From the NCBI GenBank assembly GCA_029204045.2, contig CM055073.1, forward strand, positions 29,622,599-29,686,598: a stretch of 64,000 bases of DNA. The letters run 5' to 3'. The notes beneath the pieces were generated by a model. That model did not search any database and was not told where the DNA came from. It worked only from the letters and a program-made list of their open reading frames with translations. Below are positions 12,656-25,730 of the stretch, piece by piece. The position numbers were made by a program, and so were the translations under genes. How positions within the stretch are numbered: the stretch's first letter is position 1; every line of letters starts with the position of its first letter. This DNA comes from Tillandsia leiboldiana. Lineage: Eukaryota; Streptophyta; Magnoliopsida; Poales; Bromeliaceae.

Positions 12656-14473
12656 CATCTCAACCACTGACCCAATGAAGGGTCCGGGAACACTGAAAGA
12701 CTAGAACCTACAACCCAAATCAAACAAGAACAGGCTCTAGGCATAGCCTCTCGTTGTTCTCGTCCCAAGAAAAGGCAGACCTTAGAACCCAGACCACTCG
12801 AATCATCTCGGTGGTTAATTTATAGGAAAAACTGTGACATTTCTTACTGAAGCCATCTGATCTGTAAGAAATCCATATTTAATGATTTTTAGTTCTGCTT
12901 AGGAAAACAGTTGAAACCAAGTTTTATATCTAAGCCTCGAAAGGCTAATGCCTTCGTCCAATCAAACAGGAACAGACTCAGGCGACCCTACGATGCTTGG
13001 AAGAAAAATATTTGGTTGACAAAAATCATATGTGTGTCCAAAAAGGTTCTGGGTTTAAGGTCCTGCTAACACTGATCTACCGCTGCCACTAGCACAGCGG
13101 CGACAGATAAAACAAGAAAAATAAAACATCTCGGGACCGCCGTCTACCCAAACGGCTCCCGCTACAGATGAACAACCAACTACATCTACCAGACGCCACT
13201 CTGCTCCCAAGCACGAGTGTAACATGCATCCCACACTAAAAGATAACTCCTGACCACTCGGCCCACTACCCGGGCGAGGAAGAACACTATGTCCAGGAAA
13301 GTAGAAGTGTGGATGTCTAAAGCAGAAATAACCCTAGCCCAAGTGAGGGTTTTCTACTAGTCTGGTTACACATGCAACATATGACGGGGTGCTAGGTCAA
13401 GTTCCAAGATAACCATAATCAACAGCTTGTAGGGAAGAAAAATAAACACATGATCATCTAACAGCATTAGGAACATCAATTCCTATAATCTAGCATGCTA
13501 TATAGAACACATCTATAACATGCAAGTCCCTACACAGATAGAATTAATGCACAGTCCATAGGTCATGAAGACAAGGCCACCCACCTGAAAATGCTAACTG
13601 TCCGGAGTTCCACAGCTGAAAACACCAGAAGCAACAACCTCCACTAATCCTCAACACCAACGGGTTCACAAACATCCGCAAATACTCCTGGGTACAACAA
13701 AAGGTCCAAGGTTACACTTTATTCCACAAAATAACCAAGTACAAAAATCTGCAGAAGACAGTCCTGAAGATCTGAAATTTCCACCTGCAGAAAGTGCCCT
13801 GAAAATTCCGATAAAAATATCACCGCGAGCGTCTCGTCGAGACCTTCGAAACGGGTACCTGCACGCCCAAATCCGAGCCCCGTAGGCCAAGTTACAAATT
13901 CCACAGTACAGGTGCGCAAACACTCACAACCACACAACTGTAAACTCAAACACAGATAAAAGGGGAATAGTATACCTTCGGGCAAGCCTCAGAAAAATCC
14001 CGAAAAAATACAATGATAATCCTTGCGACGAGTAGATCCAAAAAGTGTATAGGCTCGTCTCAATCCGACACTCGGGTGCAGAGATAAAATTCCGGCAAGG
14101 GGCTGCTGTCCAAAAACTCCACCAGAAAACAGCGGCTTAGAAATGCCTTGAAAACCGTGTCATAAACTCTGAATCCAGCAAGATGATCAACACGAAAGTC
14201 GAAGACGTACCTCTCGTGATTCCAACGCCACAGAAATCGTCCAAAAATACTGACGGAGTAGCTCTGTAGACCTCTCAGATCAAACTGTGACGATAACGGG
14301 CCTCCGATGAAAAATCGCCACACTGCGCTCCGATGCCGAAGTCGTCGACGCCGCGGCTTCCAAAAAATCCGGGCCTCTGCCAGAAGATGCGCAAGATGAA
14401 GATCTCCAACTTTGCTTAAGGGGCCATGGGCAGGGGAGCTCGAGAAAGGGGGCAAAACTCCCCCACAAGACAG

Positions 14474-14483
14474 CTATTTATAG
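14474..14483 (-). promoter_or_regulatory. TATA box of LTR A
   Basis: The minus strand reads ctataaatag, a textbook plant TATA box, conserved at 1733-1742, 32277-32286, 36546-36555 and 53013-53022, and changed to ctataattag in the plus-oriented solo LTR at 45726-45735. Transcription would start about 30 bases further along the minus strand. Confidence 0.75.
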
Positions 14484-15308
14484 GCCCGGCCCGAAAATCC
14501 GAATTTTGGACTTTTGGCCCAAAGTTTCGGGCGCTTGGCACTTCCGGGCTGCTACAGTAACGGGCCGGGCCCGTTACTGTTCACGCCCGAAAGCCCCAAG
14601 GCCCGCCACGCGTCCACCGGCACTCCCCGCGCCCGGCGTACGCGCGCCCGCGAATCGCGGAGCGACGTGTGGCCGACACGCGGGCGTGGGGTGGCTGCGC
14701 CCGGCCAATCGCGGGGCGCCACGTGGCGCCCCCACGTTGCTTCCCAACCGCCCCGCCGTACGGCCACCTACTCCAGCCGCAGCGTGGACCGCGCGCACCA
14801 GGACCCGCCAACCACGCTCGGCCACGTGTCCGCACCCGGTCCACCGTGCACCCGCGCCTCTTCCGTGGACCGCGCCCGCTGCGCCGGCCAACCTGAAGGC
14901 GCCACGCGTCCTCCGCCCGGGTGCACGCCTCCGCGGTGGACCGCGCGCCTCCGCCGCCGCCAGCCGCCGCGCTCCGCCGCCCGCCGCCGCCGCCGGCGCC
15001 CCTCCGGCGGCCGGAACAGTACCAAATCACCTCAAAATCCGTGCCGGGTCATCCGGGCTCCGAAGAATACAAGTAAATAGTCCATCTTGACCGTTTTCGC
15101 GCGCTGAATCCAAATCCGATGTCCGATTTGCCAAATTCCACTTCTAAAATTTCTCAAAAATTCCCGGGAAAGCAAACTTGATCCATTTTTCATGCCGAGT
15201 CCAAATCTTGGGTCCAATATGCGCGCAAACACCTCTAACACCCAACACGGGTCTCCAGAAGCCGCAGATCCAACAGTAATCCAAACGTGGGAATTTCGGG
15301 TCCTCACA

Positions 15309-16630
15309 CCCGGACCTAAAGAGTCCCCAAAAAGATTCATCAGTAAACTAAACCGTGCCCCGCGAAAACAGTAGACCCGACCTCTGTCCGGAAAAAAGAC
15401 GGATAACACGAAAACCCAACCAGACGCGGCCCAAGAACAACGCGGTGCAAAGACAACGCTGCGCGGCGGCGCGGTGCATGCGACAGCCCCGCGCGGGCAC
15501 CTTCCCCGCGCGGTGCATGCGGCGCGGCGCGGCAACAGCCCCGGGCGGGTGCCTCCCCTGCGCGGGAGCGCGCGGCGCCAGCAGCAGCCCCACGCGGGCA
15601 CCAGCCCCGCGCGGTTGTGCAAGCAGCGCGGCAGCAGCAGCTACCCCGCGCAGGCACGCAAGCGGCGCGGCTGCAGCCCCGCGCAAGCAGCTGCCTCGCG
15701 TGGGCGCGCGCAGCGCCAGAGGCAGACCCGCGCGGGCACCAACCCCGCGCGGGTGCGCAAACATCACGACAGCAGCGGCTGCCCCGCGCGGGCACCATCC
15801 CCATGCGGCGCGTGCGGCGCTTGCAGCCGCGCGCGGGTCCTGTCCCCGCGCGGCTGCAAGCGGCGCGGCGCAGCGCTGTTGCTCTACGCGCAGCGCGATG
15901 CGCGGCCCCTTCAGCGGGGCGCGGGTTGTGCGCGCCCTATCCGTGCGGCGGCAGCGATGTAGCGGCGCGGCTGCGGCTAGGGCATCCCAGCGTCGCGCGA
16001 CAACAAGACCCAAAACGAAAAACCTAGCGGGCAAGAATACGCAAACGAAAACCATCAAAATGCGAAAGAGCAATGCCGCTTACCTTGCTCCAACGGAGAA
16101 GACGACCCGATCTCGCTCCTCGCAGGTAAAGGGAATCCGTATTCGCTCCCGTTCTCGGCCTCCGGCACGCTCGATCGAAGAAGATGGAAGAACCGGTCCC
16201 CTTTTTCTTTCTTTCCTTCTCTATTCTAGGGTTAGCAATACTTCTCTCTTTTTTTTAAAAAAAGAATATTTAAAAAAAACTTAATATTTCTCTTGTACGT
16301 AAGAGAATTCAAATTAAGTCAAAAAGGAGGGATTCCAATCTCTTCGAAAAACGTGCCGATCGACAAGACGCCCCGCAACGGCTAGCACGGATCTCGATGC
16401 ATGCTTCGGACGCCGAGATTGTCCGAACCAAGAAAACTTCAAACCGGGAGATCTGTAAATCAGATTTCAGATCCGATCGTTGTGTCGTTCTTCGTTTTCC
16501 GAGCTCTATCGTAGAAAAATAAAACGCAAACACAAAAGTTCCACCCACAAACTTGATAAAATAACCCCTAACAACTAATTTTATTCAAAAAAAATTATAA
16601 AAGAAGAACAAGAAAGGTCGTGATACTACA
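15309..16630 (-). repeat. Remaining part of LTR B', host of element A1
   Basis: After the cccgg duplication the B'-type LTR resumes. It has a GC-rich array (about 15440-15900), a segment parallel to 40905-41030 of element B, and an end at 16630 reading actaca on the plus strand (minus LTR start tgtagtatca). No gag-pol follows at 16631, so this is a solo or truncated LTR. The 309-codon open frame on the plus strand here crosses the GC-rich array and a T/A-rich tail and is not a credible gene. Confidence 0.75.
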
Positions 16631-17105
16631 GCTTAAGTCTAGTTATTATTATTAGTGTCCATTGTCTCTTATATGCCCAATCACAACTCCATTTCCATCC
16701 GATGTGAGACTATTGGGGTGTCACAGACTCTCCCCGTTTATGCCTAACGTCCTCGTCGCCTTGTGATCTTGGGCTACGAGGACAACAGGCCTAAACGGAG
16801 AATGTGAGACATCTTGGGCTACGAGGACGACAGGTCTAAACAGAGGATGTGAGACTATTTGGATATCATAGACTCTCCCCGTTTAGGCCTGATGTTCTCG
16901 CCGCCTTGTGATCTTGGGTTGTGTGTGTTTGGACTGACGAGGACGTCAGGCTTAAACGGAGGGAGTCTGTGACACCCTAATAATCCCACATCGGATGGGA
17001 ATGAAATTATAATTGAATATATAAGAGATATTGACACTAGTAATAATAATTGGGCTTAATTATTTTGGGCTGTGGTTTTGATCCAACGAGGGCCGGATCG
17101 TTACA
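16631..17105. mobile_element. TRIM-like LTR fragments in inverted arrangement
   Basis: A plus-oriented LTR-like unit at 16968-17105 starts tgtgacaccc and ends gttaca. It is preceded by a purine-rich stretch (cttaaacggagggagtc) resembling the tract before the Cassandra LTR at 38478-38493. An inverted partner runs from 16725 down to 16631. The two arms match over about 100 bases at roughly 75-80 percent by eye, including the motif cccacatcgg. Between them are two direct copies of a stretch starting gactctccccgttta (16726-16776 and 16870-16920). I infer rearranged copies of a small terminal-repeat element. There is no coding potential. Confidence 0.6.
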
Positions 17106-18170
17106 CGATTATAAGTGGAGGAGGGGGAATTGCCCTCGGGCAAGCAAGGTGAGAGAAAGAGAGAGAGTAAGGTGGGGTAGATCCGAGCAGCCATATCAGC
17201 TAGCTCGATCAATCGGAGTCTCAATCGGACTCCATATGCAGTCAACCACTTTATTATATCGAATTGAGTTGGGTTTGGCGATTGGCCCGATAGCGCCCAA
17301 TAGTTGTACGATGCAGTTGCTAACTCAAAATGAATTCTTTTATAAAAAAATTTAAAATTCAAATGTATAAAATTTAAGTTTTCAAATGAAAGAATATGGA
17401 CTTAGATGTTTGTTCGATTGTCCATGAATGATGTACTGGACCAAGTCACTATAACAAAATTAGGTTATAGAAATATATTTTTATGATACTTTTCTATATT
17501 GTGTCATATTTATATTTTATCTATATTTAAAATTAAATTATAATGATATATTTTTAAGACATATTATAATAATGTGTCGCTATACATCCTAGTGACCGTA
17601 CATATAGTGACATTAATAATAAGTGTTAATATTTTTACTAATAATATTTTTTAAAAATTTTAAAAATACTTAAAAGTATATAATTTTATTATAGTAAATT
17701 TGGACAATAATTTATTCTATGTTGGAGATTTTATGTAAAACTCATTCACTCCAAACATATGCTTTCATACTTCTATCTATATTAATAAATACATAAAATA
17801 ATTATTTATATTTTAAAATTTGAAATTATTGTTCTATCCATGATTTTATTTTCACACGCTAGGTGACCTAATTAAATCGGTTTATGAAAAGTCCTGTGTG
17901 AAGCCCTTGTCACGACAAGGATTTTTTTTTTTTTATTTGACTTCGAGGGCACCAATGAAATTTATAATAATTAAATTCATTGATTAAAAGTCCCTTGTGA
18001 AAGCTTTATTACAACTAAAAATTTAAACAATACGTGTCGTATTCATCTTACAAACAGTACGAGTCGTATTCGTCATAAATAAAATAGTAGCACGGTATAA
18101 TTTTATTAAAAAAATTAATAAATAATATTTTTAATAAAATTTTAAAATTTTGATAAAAAATATATAAAGA
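17106..18170. other. AT-rich intergenic DNA, no gene seen
   Basis: Mostly AT-rich sequence with short A/T runs. The short open frames at about 17050-17360 have no recognisable domain and overlap on opposite strands. I see no tRNA, no coding bias and no complete mobile element. Confidence 0.6.
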
Positions 18171-19410
18171 GGGATGAATAGGTGAAAATAATAAACACAC
18201 CAAATTGTTGCGTAAAAAATAACTTAATGCGGAAAATAAATAAAGTACGCAAGATTTACGTGAAAAACTCCGTCACATGAGTAAAAAACTAGGGAACCGA
18301 TAACACGGCGAAATCCACTAAGATTAAACACGTACAAGGTGATTTACCGTAACCCTACGACTCAACATTTTCCATATGCTCCTAGTTGATCTTCTCCGCT
18401 CGCTCCGAACGCTTCTCGAATCCACGATTTGCGTCCCAACGTCAAATCCACGACGTTCAACGTCGAATCCACGACGTCCAACCGAATCCACGGTCTTCAC
18501 CAATGCGGCACGTCTCGATCACACGAACGCGCCTTGCTCCGAATCCACGAGAGCGGTAGCACCTTGAATCCACAAGGCCACACGAATCCTCGCGCCGATT
18601 CTTGGTAAAATCGTTATTTTTGTTTGTTGATGATTCTCCGAATATTTAGATCAAAAATAAATAAGGAAATACCATCTAAGTATTCTTCAATTTGATTCTA
18701 CAGAAAATAGGAGTTTGGAAACCCTAGAATCAAATCGAACAATATAGACGAAGAAACATGAATTTAATCGTGTTTTCCTTTCTTCTCTATATTTTGGGAA
18801 TTTTTCTCTTTCTTAAAAGAAAATCTTTTTCGAGAAATCAAAAATCACCTTTTACGATGAATAAAAAGTTTATTTATAGATTAGAGACCCTTGTAAAGAG
18901 ATAAGCATCAAAAACTTTCAAAACAGAATTTTTCCCGCACGGCGGTCCGGACTGGATTAAGTCAGATCCGGACTGTCGTCTTTTTTCAGAAGATTTTCTG
19001 AAAAACGCAGTTCGGGGTCCGGACTGAAACAGGGGAGGTCCGGACTGTTCATGCAATTTTTGCAGAATTTAAGGTTCGGGGTCCGGACTCAAATAGAGGT
19101 GGTCCGAACTGGAAAATTTGCATTAACCAAACCATGTTCGGGGTCCGGACTGGACGTGGCTGGTCCGGATCCTGAACTTCCTAAAAGTCCAGTTTTTGAT
19201 TTTTATGCATCAAAACATATTCCAAGTGTTTCTAAGCTACACAAATGTATTCGGATCACCAAAATTATTTAGTTAAGCGTACCTGATCATTCTGTATCCA
19301 TTTTTCTTGAGATTGATGTAATTGATCCACAATTCTTCATCTTCAATCTTCAAGACTTATACCACTTCACGAAATACGCCAAAACAAAATCTTTAACAAC
19401 CACAACGCAG
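18171..19410. repeat. Probable decayed LTR, with a ggtccggactg repeat block
   Basis: The stretch opens gagggatgaataggtg and continues with sequence reminiscent of plant LTRs found in non-coding position (short repeated gaatccacga words at 18410-18500, then an AT-rich part). I cannot find both termini, a primer site or a target duplication, so the assignment is only by general resemblance. No protein-coding gene is supported. Confidence 0.35.
18940..19180. repeat. Eight-fold ggtccggactg repeat
   Basis: Eight copies of a ggtccggactg-like word in about 240 bases, arranged largely in pairs: ttcggggtccggact, a short spacer, then ggtccggactg. Spacers differ in sequence. Confidence 0.8.
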
Positions 19411-22400
19411 GAACAACAACTAACAGAAGGTAATCAAAGTATTAACATAATCCATAATTATAAATCAACTACCACAATGTATTTTAAACTGTAATTAAGA
19501 ATAATCAACAAGTAAACCAAACTAAACCAGGAGGTCAGAATCAAAGACTACACCAACTAAATTGAAGAAATAGACTAAACTAGCTAGGAACAATCTGAAC
19601 GAAGAGCGGAAACACAAAGGGTCGTCCCTGATCAAAGCTTGAAACAGGGCTCTCTAGTACCGTCATCACGCATCGTCCCGATCCTCACCACTCGAGATAC
19701 CTGGAACTGGGGATAGTGAGAAACCAGCAAGGGTCTCCCAGTGGGTACCGCAAGCCGACGAAGGCAAGCTGTATTCACTGGCAACCGAAAGAAAACAGTC
19801 GACTATAATGTACCGTTCAGATATATTATCAATGAAAGAAAGCATCATAATGAACAGGTAGACCGAATACAATAGCAATGAAATACATCAAGCAATAATG
19901 TAAAAATAACAGCTACTGTAAACTAGAAAGATACTAATAATCAATAACAACCGACGACATACAAATACAACAACAATCATGACTGAAAAGAAACTACAAC
20001 TACCAATCAATACATAAATAACCGCTACTGTAAAGAATAACAAATATGATAATGTATCAAGCCGATGAATAAAACAAATCACCCAATTATTTGCCATATT
20101 GGTTTAAAGACCTCAGACGAAGCCACGTCTTGCTCACCCTGGCATATGGCCCGAGCAGTAACCACATGGGATTCACGGGTCAGAAATACGACCACTTTTT
20201 CAAAAAAGAACACTCTCTTGTAGTGGATTAGATTGTTGATTTACGTGAAATGCTCTCGAGCTGTGGCGATCGATGCAAAATGTTCAATGGCCAACCGTCG
20301 GCAAATAGCCGAAAAAGAAACTATAAGGAATCACAGACCGAATCCAACAAGTCATATCACAAAGTCTCAATATGTCACCGACCAATCAAGTCCACTATTC
20401 TCGAAAGAATGTCACAGTGTCACCGACCTATCAGGTCTATATAACTCGAACATCATGCAATAAATACGAGATGTCATAAATTACGAAGTCACTAAATCAT
20501 ACTATGTCTCAATATCATGTGCTATAATCATGTCATAGGAACTCTAGCAAATCACAGAATACTGCTCTACTTCTAGGTCATGATGTAAATAGAAGAGTAG
20601 AGCAACTAGAAATAAAGTGAGGGGTGATCATGTGCTCAACATGTAATGTGTGAAATAATGACAAGGAACAATAAGGAAGGAATGACATCGAGCAGGCACT
20701 ACTGAACCAACTTCTGATCGAAGTACCTACCTGAGATTCGATAAAGAACCTAGCACCAATAGCGCTCCAACAAGTCGCCTGTACCTACAAAAGGTTCTAC
20801 GGAAATCATAAATCATCCAACACTAAAAGTCACTCTAAACCACAAAGGAGTCATTCGACTCACACCCCGAGCATCATTCGAACTATCGGTACCTTTTATC
20901 GATTTTCGGAACCCCATCGTAAATTCCCGACAACCCACTAGAACACAGCCGAAACCCACGTAATGTCGCGAAGAGTTCCAATGCTCAACAAACACCACCC
21001 GCTGTCCCGAGACACACCGATTTGGGTGTCCGGGCAGCAACACATGACAAGAATGCGAACAAGTGTGATTAACGTAAACCGAACTATACCGGGTTTCCAA
21101 AAATGCCATTTTCGGCTCCGAAACCCACCACAAACCTAACCGCTGCCTCTGGACACACTAGGAAGCGAGGATGACCATCCAACAAGGCTCGACGACAAAC
21201 ACAATGCATTCCAGTCGATAGAAACGAAATTTCGAAATAGAATTGCGATCGGACGACCGATTTGGCCGATAATTGCGCCGGAATCCCAAATAAACACCAC
21301 AACCATCCACAAACCTAGAACAACTAGTCCAGAGGTCATGCACTGCTTGTACACGCTACTTGAGGTAGCACATGTGCAATATTTACATAAAAACCTCTTA
21401 ACGTACTCTAAATAGCAAGATTAATACATAATAATATAGTATTTAAGTATTTTACTGAATTTTTTGCGCTTCGAAACTGAACAAACACCACAGCCCGACA
21501 GGTCTTGACGTTACGAAGATAATGCTCGCTGTCCGGAGCACTAACGAGCATCGGAGAGTGCGTCGGGGCAACCCGAACCTCAATTTTTGAAGTCGCCGAG
21601 GACGACGCTGTCTAACCAGCACCACGAGGCAAATCCGATGGCATTAAGGTGAGCACGGCGATCTACACACCCTCAGGAAGGTCGTGCTCCCTTGCGGCGA
21701 GGTTACTGGTGACCGGGGTGGCCAAAACAAAAAGCGCGGTCACAACAATGCCTTAATTCCAGCAGTCCAAACCAGGGGGTAGATCCATGGGCTTCAGCGG
21801 GGCGCAGGCTGCGTGCTGGGTTGCGCACAAATTGGGCCACGTGCAGGGGCACTGGAGCGGCATGCAGATGCGGCTGCATAAAGGCGCAGGCTGTAGCAGC
21901 GCGTAAGCAGCGTATGCGCAAGGCAGCGCGCTATCACTGCGCGGACTCACGACATGCGTGGAGGGCAGCGCGCAAACTAGGCCGCGCGCAGAAGCGCAAG
22001 AGCGCAGGCTGCAGCAACGCGCTCGGACGGCGTGCGGGCGCAGCGCGTGGCCGGTGGTGGCGGCTATGGCTTCGAGCGCCCGAATCTAAAGAGAAAAGCC
22101 AGCTTCGGTCTCTAGGGCGTACGGATGAGGGAAGGGAAGAGGGGAGGGATCCAGGCGGCTGTGGGGAGGGAAAAAAGGATTAAGAAGGTTAATTTGAATT
22201 AAAGAAGCCCTAATTTCACATGTACCCCCTTTTGGAACTTTTGGTTAAATTACCATCGTGTTCTCAAACCTGATATTTAACTTGATTTGATCCCTTATTT
22301 AGAATTTTTTTGAATCTTCAAGTTTCTCGAAATGTGTGCATGACGCCGGCTCGTCCCTCCTATGTCCAATTTCATGAATTCCAATACGATATCGTAACAA

Positions 22401-22560
22401 CTTATCCGAAATTATCGAAATCTAGTTTTTCGGTCCGATTTTCTCGTAAAACGTGCAGATTCGGGAGATTCGGATATCGAATTTGAGATCCGATCGCATC
22501 ACCGTCTTCAGTTCGACGACACCATTAAGATGACGATCTTCTTTTCCAAAAATCTCAACA
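19411..22560 (-). repeat. Decayed Gypsy LTR, distant relative of A and B
   Basis: The order of short motifs follows the A and B LTRs. A phrase around tcccagtgggtacc at 19736 parallels the conserved segment of LTR A. A GC-rich patch lies at about 21830-22080. A segment at 22440-22505 with cagattcgggagattcgg and gatccgatcg parallels the ends of LTR B (41285-41325) and B' (16455-16480). No internal region or target duplication was found. I infer an old minus-oriented solo LTR. The 120-codon plus-strand frame in the GC-rich patch is not credible. Confidence 0.45.
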
Positions 22561-24640
22561 TATTAATTAATTGGTCGATTTATGAAAATAAAACTCAAAT
22601 TTTATGGTTTTTCTGTCAAGTTCTGTCTTTTATGCCTTTTCGTGTAACCAGCATAGCGAATTCAAAAACAGACTTGATCACTCATTGCAGTGTTGATTTA
22701 CAAATAAATCAGTGATGAAATTTTTAAGAATTTAATTCTCAATATGCTGAAATTACCATCTTTAGATTTTCGGAATAAATTTTAAATTTTAATTTAAATT
22801 TCGAGTTCAAATTTTATAGTTTTCTATATTTTAAATCTGAACTTCAACCATTTAATAGTGTCACTACTAAAATATAATAATTCAAATGTTGACATGAGCT
22901 TTATTAGTGAGCACTTTCTTGTACTAATCGTGACTTTTATGAGTATTTTTGAGAAAAAAATGTTCTCATAAAAAGCAGTTTCATTTTCATACTCACAAAA
23001 GTAAAATTGATAAAAGATGCTTCTATAATTCTGACATCTTACTAATAAAAATTGTAATTTTAATTAAGAATGTAATAGCTCAAGATCTTTTTCTATTACG
23101 AAATGAATACACTTACATCATTAAAATAGATAAAATTTTATTTTTTAGTCTATTTAATTTTGATAACAGTAGCTTAAATTCAAACAGAAAAATAATCTCT
23201 CATAATGAACAACAATGATGATGATTATTAGTTTTTTTGAACTAGTACCATTTATTTATTGGAGAATTGAGAGTCCCCAAAAGAGAACTGAGCCTTCATC
23301 TTCTCTTCCATTTTTTTTTTCTTTTTTTTTTCAATCTTCTCTTCCATTTCAAAGAAAAATCTTTTCTATTTTACAAATGAAATTCTTAAAACAAGAATAA
23401 AATCTAATTAAGCACTTTTTAAAAATAAAATATAATAATTAGCACTTCACGATCCCGCACGCACCGGTAAAGAGATTCGGAAGCTCTCATAGAGTTGTAG
23501 TGGAGTACGAGTCGAGTCCCTGCATATATAGTCGAAAAATGCTTAATGTACATATCAAAATAGGTAGATATTTTACACCACATCCGTCTTAGAATGAGAT
23601 GAATTTCATCTATCACTTCGAAATAATGAATAGAAAAGTCCCCATCGTTAAATAGATGAAATGTAAAATATACACATAAAAATAAATGTACAGACAGTAT
23701 TGCTCTATATAGTCTTGCCATGCCATGGAGGAGGGATAATTTCATTTCAAATTACCAGCCCTTTTTCAATTATTTCTTACATAATTTAATTTTATACTTA
23801 TTTATTTATTTTTATTTAATTTAATTTTAAAAAAAATAATTTAAAAAGGGATCAAATATCTCTAACATTTTGCATATCTAATTAAGAAGCCACTACTACT
23901 CTCCTATTTCATTTGTACGATGTCCATCAATCTAATTCAAACTTAGTGCTGCAGTTAGACTTCTTAACTTTAAAACAGAAGAATAATTAATTAGGATTAG
24001 GTTTTATTTCTTTCCATTAATTAGTTGAACTTTACTATTAATCGGAGCAAATTAATTTAGCAATTAATTTGGTGTGCCAGAAATTCTCACAATCTAGTGA
24101 CAAAATAGAGAAATTGAAAGGCTCCCAAAAAGGGAAAAAAAGCTAATTTAGAGCATTTGGAGTAACTAATTAATGTAGCTTAATTATCATATATATCAAG
24201 TTTTGTTTAATCAAAATATAATAATAAAATTTTCATTTTAGTTTTGATTTTTGAACTTTTTAAAATAGTACAATCAAGTCTCATAATTCACTCTAATTAG
24301 CTAAATATTAATATAACAATAAGGTAGTTAATAATGCGATAATAATTAAAATATTATATTAATTTTATATTATCTCTTAATATTTTACCAATAAAATTAA
24401 ATTATAAAATTTATTATAATAAATTATAAATTATAAATTTAAAGTTGTAATAAATTAAAATTTAAGTATTAAAATATGGGGCTGCTTATGATTTGAGAAG
24501 GAAAAATATAATTAACCTAAAAATTTATGAACATGAAGCTATAATAATGAATATTATGAATTCTCATATTTTTAAGGTGACGTGGCGCATTCTCCATAGT
24601 TTAGAATATTTTAATTTTTTTTTTTTTATAATAATTATCT
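22561..24640. other. AT-rich intergenic DNA, no gene seen
   Basis: Long AT-rich tract with T-rich and A-rich runs and scattered short frames lacking any domain. No complete mobile element or RNA gene could be recognised. Confidence 0.55.
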
Positions 24641-24944
24641 ACTCTCTCTCTCTCTCAATCTCTCACCTCCCCTCAATATCTTCTCTTCTTCTCTAACATC
24701 CGTCCCTTCACCTCCCCACATGCATGCATTGATTAATTTAATAATAATCTCCACCACATACATTATTAAATTATTGTGGTTGTGGTGATGTTTGATGTTT
24801 CAAGAAATCGTAATTGTCATTTAATAAATTAATTAAGCATGGTGTTAATTTGCATTTTCTTCTTATATGCCATCCGCTTCCCCCAACTCTCTACAACCCT
24901 ACCTTCTCTTTTTCTTTGTGGAGTTTTTATAGACCCTGTACAAG

Positions 24945-25088
24945 ATGTTTCGGCGGCGTGGTCGTAGCGGTGGTGGAGGCGGTGAACGTGATGACGGTGG
25001 AAACCAAGACGGTGATGGAGGAGCTAGGAACGTAGGCAATGATTGTGGAGATCGATGTGGCAGTGGTAGCAGTGGTAGCAGTGGTTGA
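24945..25088 (+). CDS. Short glycine-rich ORF, uncertain
   Basis: A 47-codon frame beginning with ATG and ending TGA. It is rich in Gly, Arg, Asp and Ser, with a GSGSSGSSG end. A CT-rich stretch (24642-24720) and gtttttatag lie upstream, so it superficially resembles a gene start, but the frame is short, repetitive and of biased composition. It lies upstream of a Helitron-like 3' end and could be a captured fragment. I do not recognise the product. Confidence 0.2.
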   Translation: MFRRRGRSGGGGGERDDGGNQDGDGGARNVGNDCGDRCGSGSSGSSG

Positions 25089-25699
25089 ATCAAGAGTTTT
25101 AGTGGTTGGTTTTGGGCTCTGCTGGGATGATCTTGGTGGAGTTTTTCGCGCCCTATTGTTGACATTGCCCCTCCATAGAACGTGGGAGCGTGCTGCCGTT
25201 GTCTTCAAATGCGTCGTCACCTCGAGAGATAAAAATCACCGCCCCTTTCTTTTGATTCTTTGTGAGCGATCCTTTACAGAAACATCATGCAATTTTATTT
25301 TTATTTTTTGCCTGAGGAACCTATATCAGATTTTTTTATTTGATGTTGCTGTAAATCCTAATGCAACTTTTTTATCTAATACTTTATTTTATTACTTACT
25401 ATGTACGTATTTTAATTTTTTACGAATTTTATTTTATTTTTTTATCGAAATCGTTGGCGATTTATTACAACGATTTATCTTTTGTCTGCTGATGCATTTC
25501 TCTAATTTTCCGGTAAATCGTAATTCAACACATAAGTCTATTGTTGCTAAAGGGCGAGATCCTGGTGAGTGCCCTAAATTTGTCGTAGCATGATTTCATT
25601 CCGTGATTTGATATTGAATTGATCTATATCGAGATTTTAGAATAATTTATTTATATTGTTGTAATAAATTTAGTATAAATTTAGCTATAATAATATACG

Positions 25700-25730
25700 T
25701 CCGCTGCATTGCGCGGATCACTACACTAGT
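25700..25730 (+). mobile_element. Helitron 3' terminus
   Basis: The sequence shows TCCGC, an 8-base loop, GCGGA, then eight bases and CTAG followed by T. A GC-rich hairpin a short distance before CTRR, with a host T after it, is the diagnostic 3' end of Helitrons. No replication-helicase coding sequence is visible upstream, so it is probably non-autonomous. The 5' end (expected TC after a host A) was not located with confidence. Confidence 0.6.

Larger units (their letters stand above)
11155..15308 (-). repeat. LTR A, element 1 (5' LTR in minus-strand sense)
   Basis: 4154 bases; the best-preserved full-length LTR of the family here. In the minus-strand sense it begins tgtgaggacc and ends ggggcgtgaca. 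It holds, in transcription order, a GC-rich upstream block (about 15020-14590), a TATA box (14474-14483), a long transcribed portion, the 38-47 bp minisatellite (12445-12655), and a 9-bp-stem hairpin (11653-11677) near its 3' end. It is followed on the plus strand by the cccgg target duplication. Confidence 0.9.
4168..15313 (-). mobile_element. Complete family A element (non-autonomous Gypsy derivative)
   Basis: A complete LTR element on the minus strand, with LTRs at 4173-8288 and 11155-15308 and an internal region at 8289-11154. It is flanked by a perfect 5-bp target-site duplication, cccgg (4168-4172 and 15309-15313), the size expected for Gypsy integration. The LTRs begin TGTGAGGACC and end with TGACA or a variant. 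The primer-binding site matches initiator tRNA-Met and a G-rich polypurine tract precedes the 3' LTR. The internal region holds only broken gag-pol remnants, so mobility must have come from another element's proteins. It inserted into a B' LTR. The left LTR has many single-base indels relative to the right one, probably a sequence-quality effect near the gap. Confidence 0.9.

Noticed and set aside
15355..16284. 309-codon frame in the GC-rich B' array
   Set aside because: Composition-driven frame; equivalent positions at 2.6 kb, 40.4 kb and 56.5 kb do not keep it.
17445..17605. Possible CACTA-like MITE with cactataac and atatagtg ends
   Set aside because: Only about seven bases of inverted match and no 3-bp target duplication.
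25039..25593. 184-codon plus-strand frame
   Set aside because: Starts in valine repeats out of frame with the Gly-rich ORF and runs into Phe/Leu-rich AT sequence. I see no domain.
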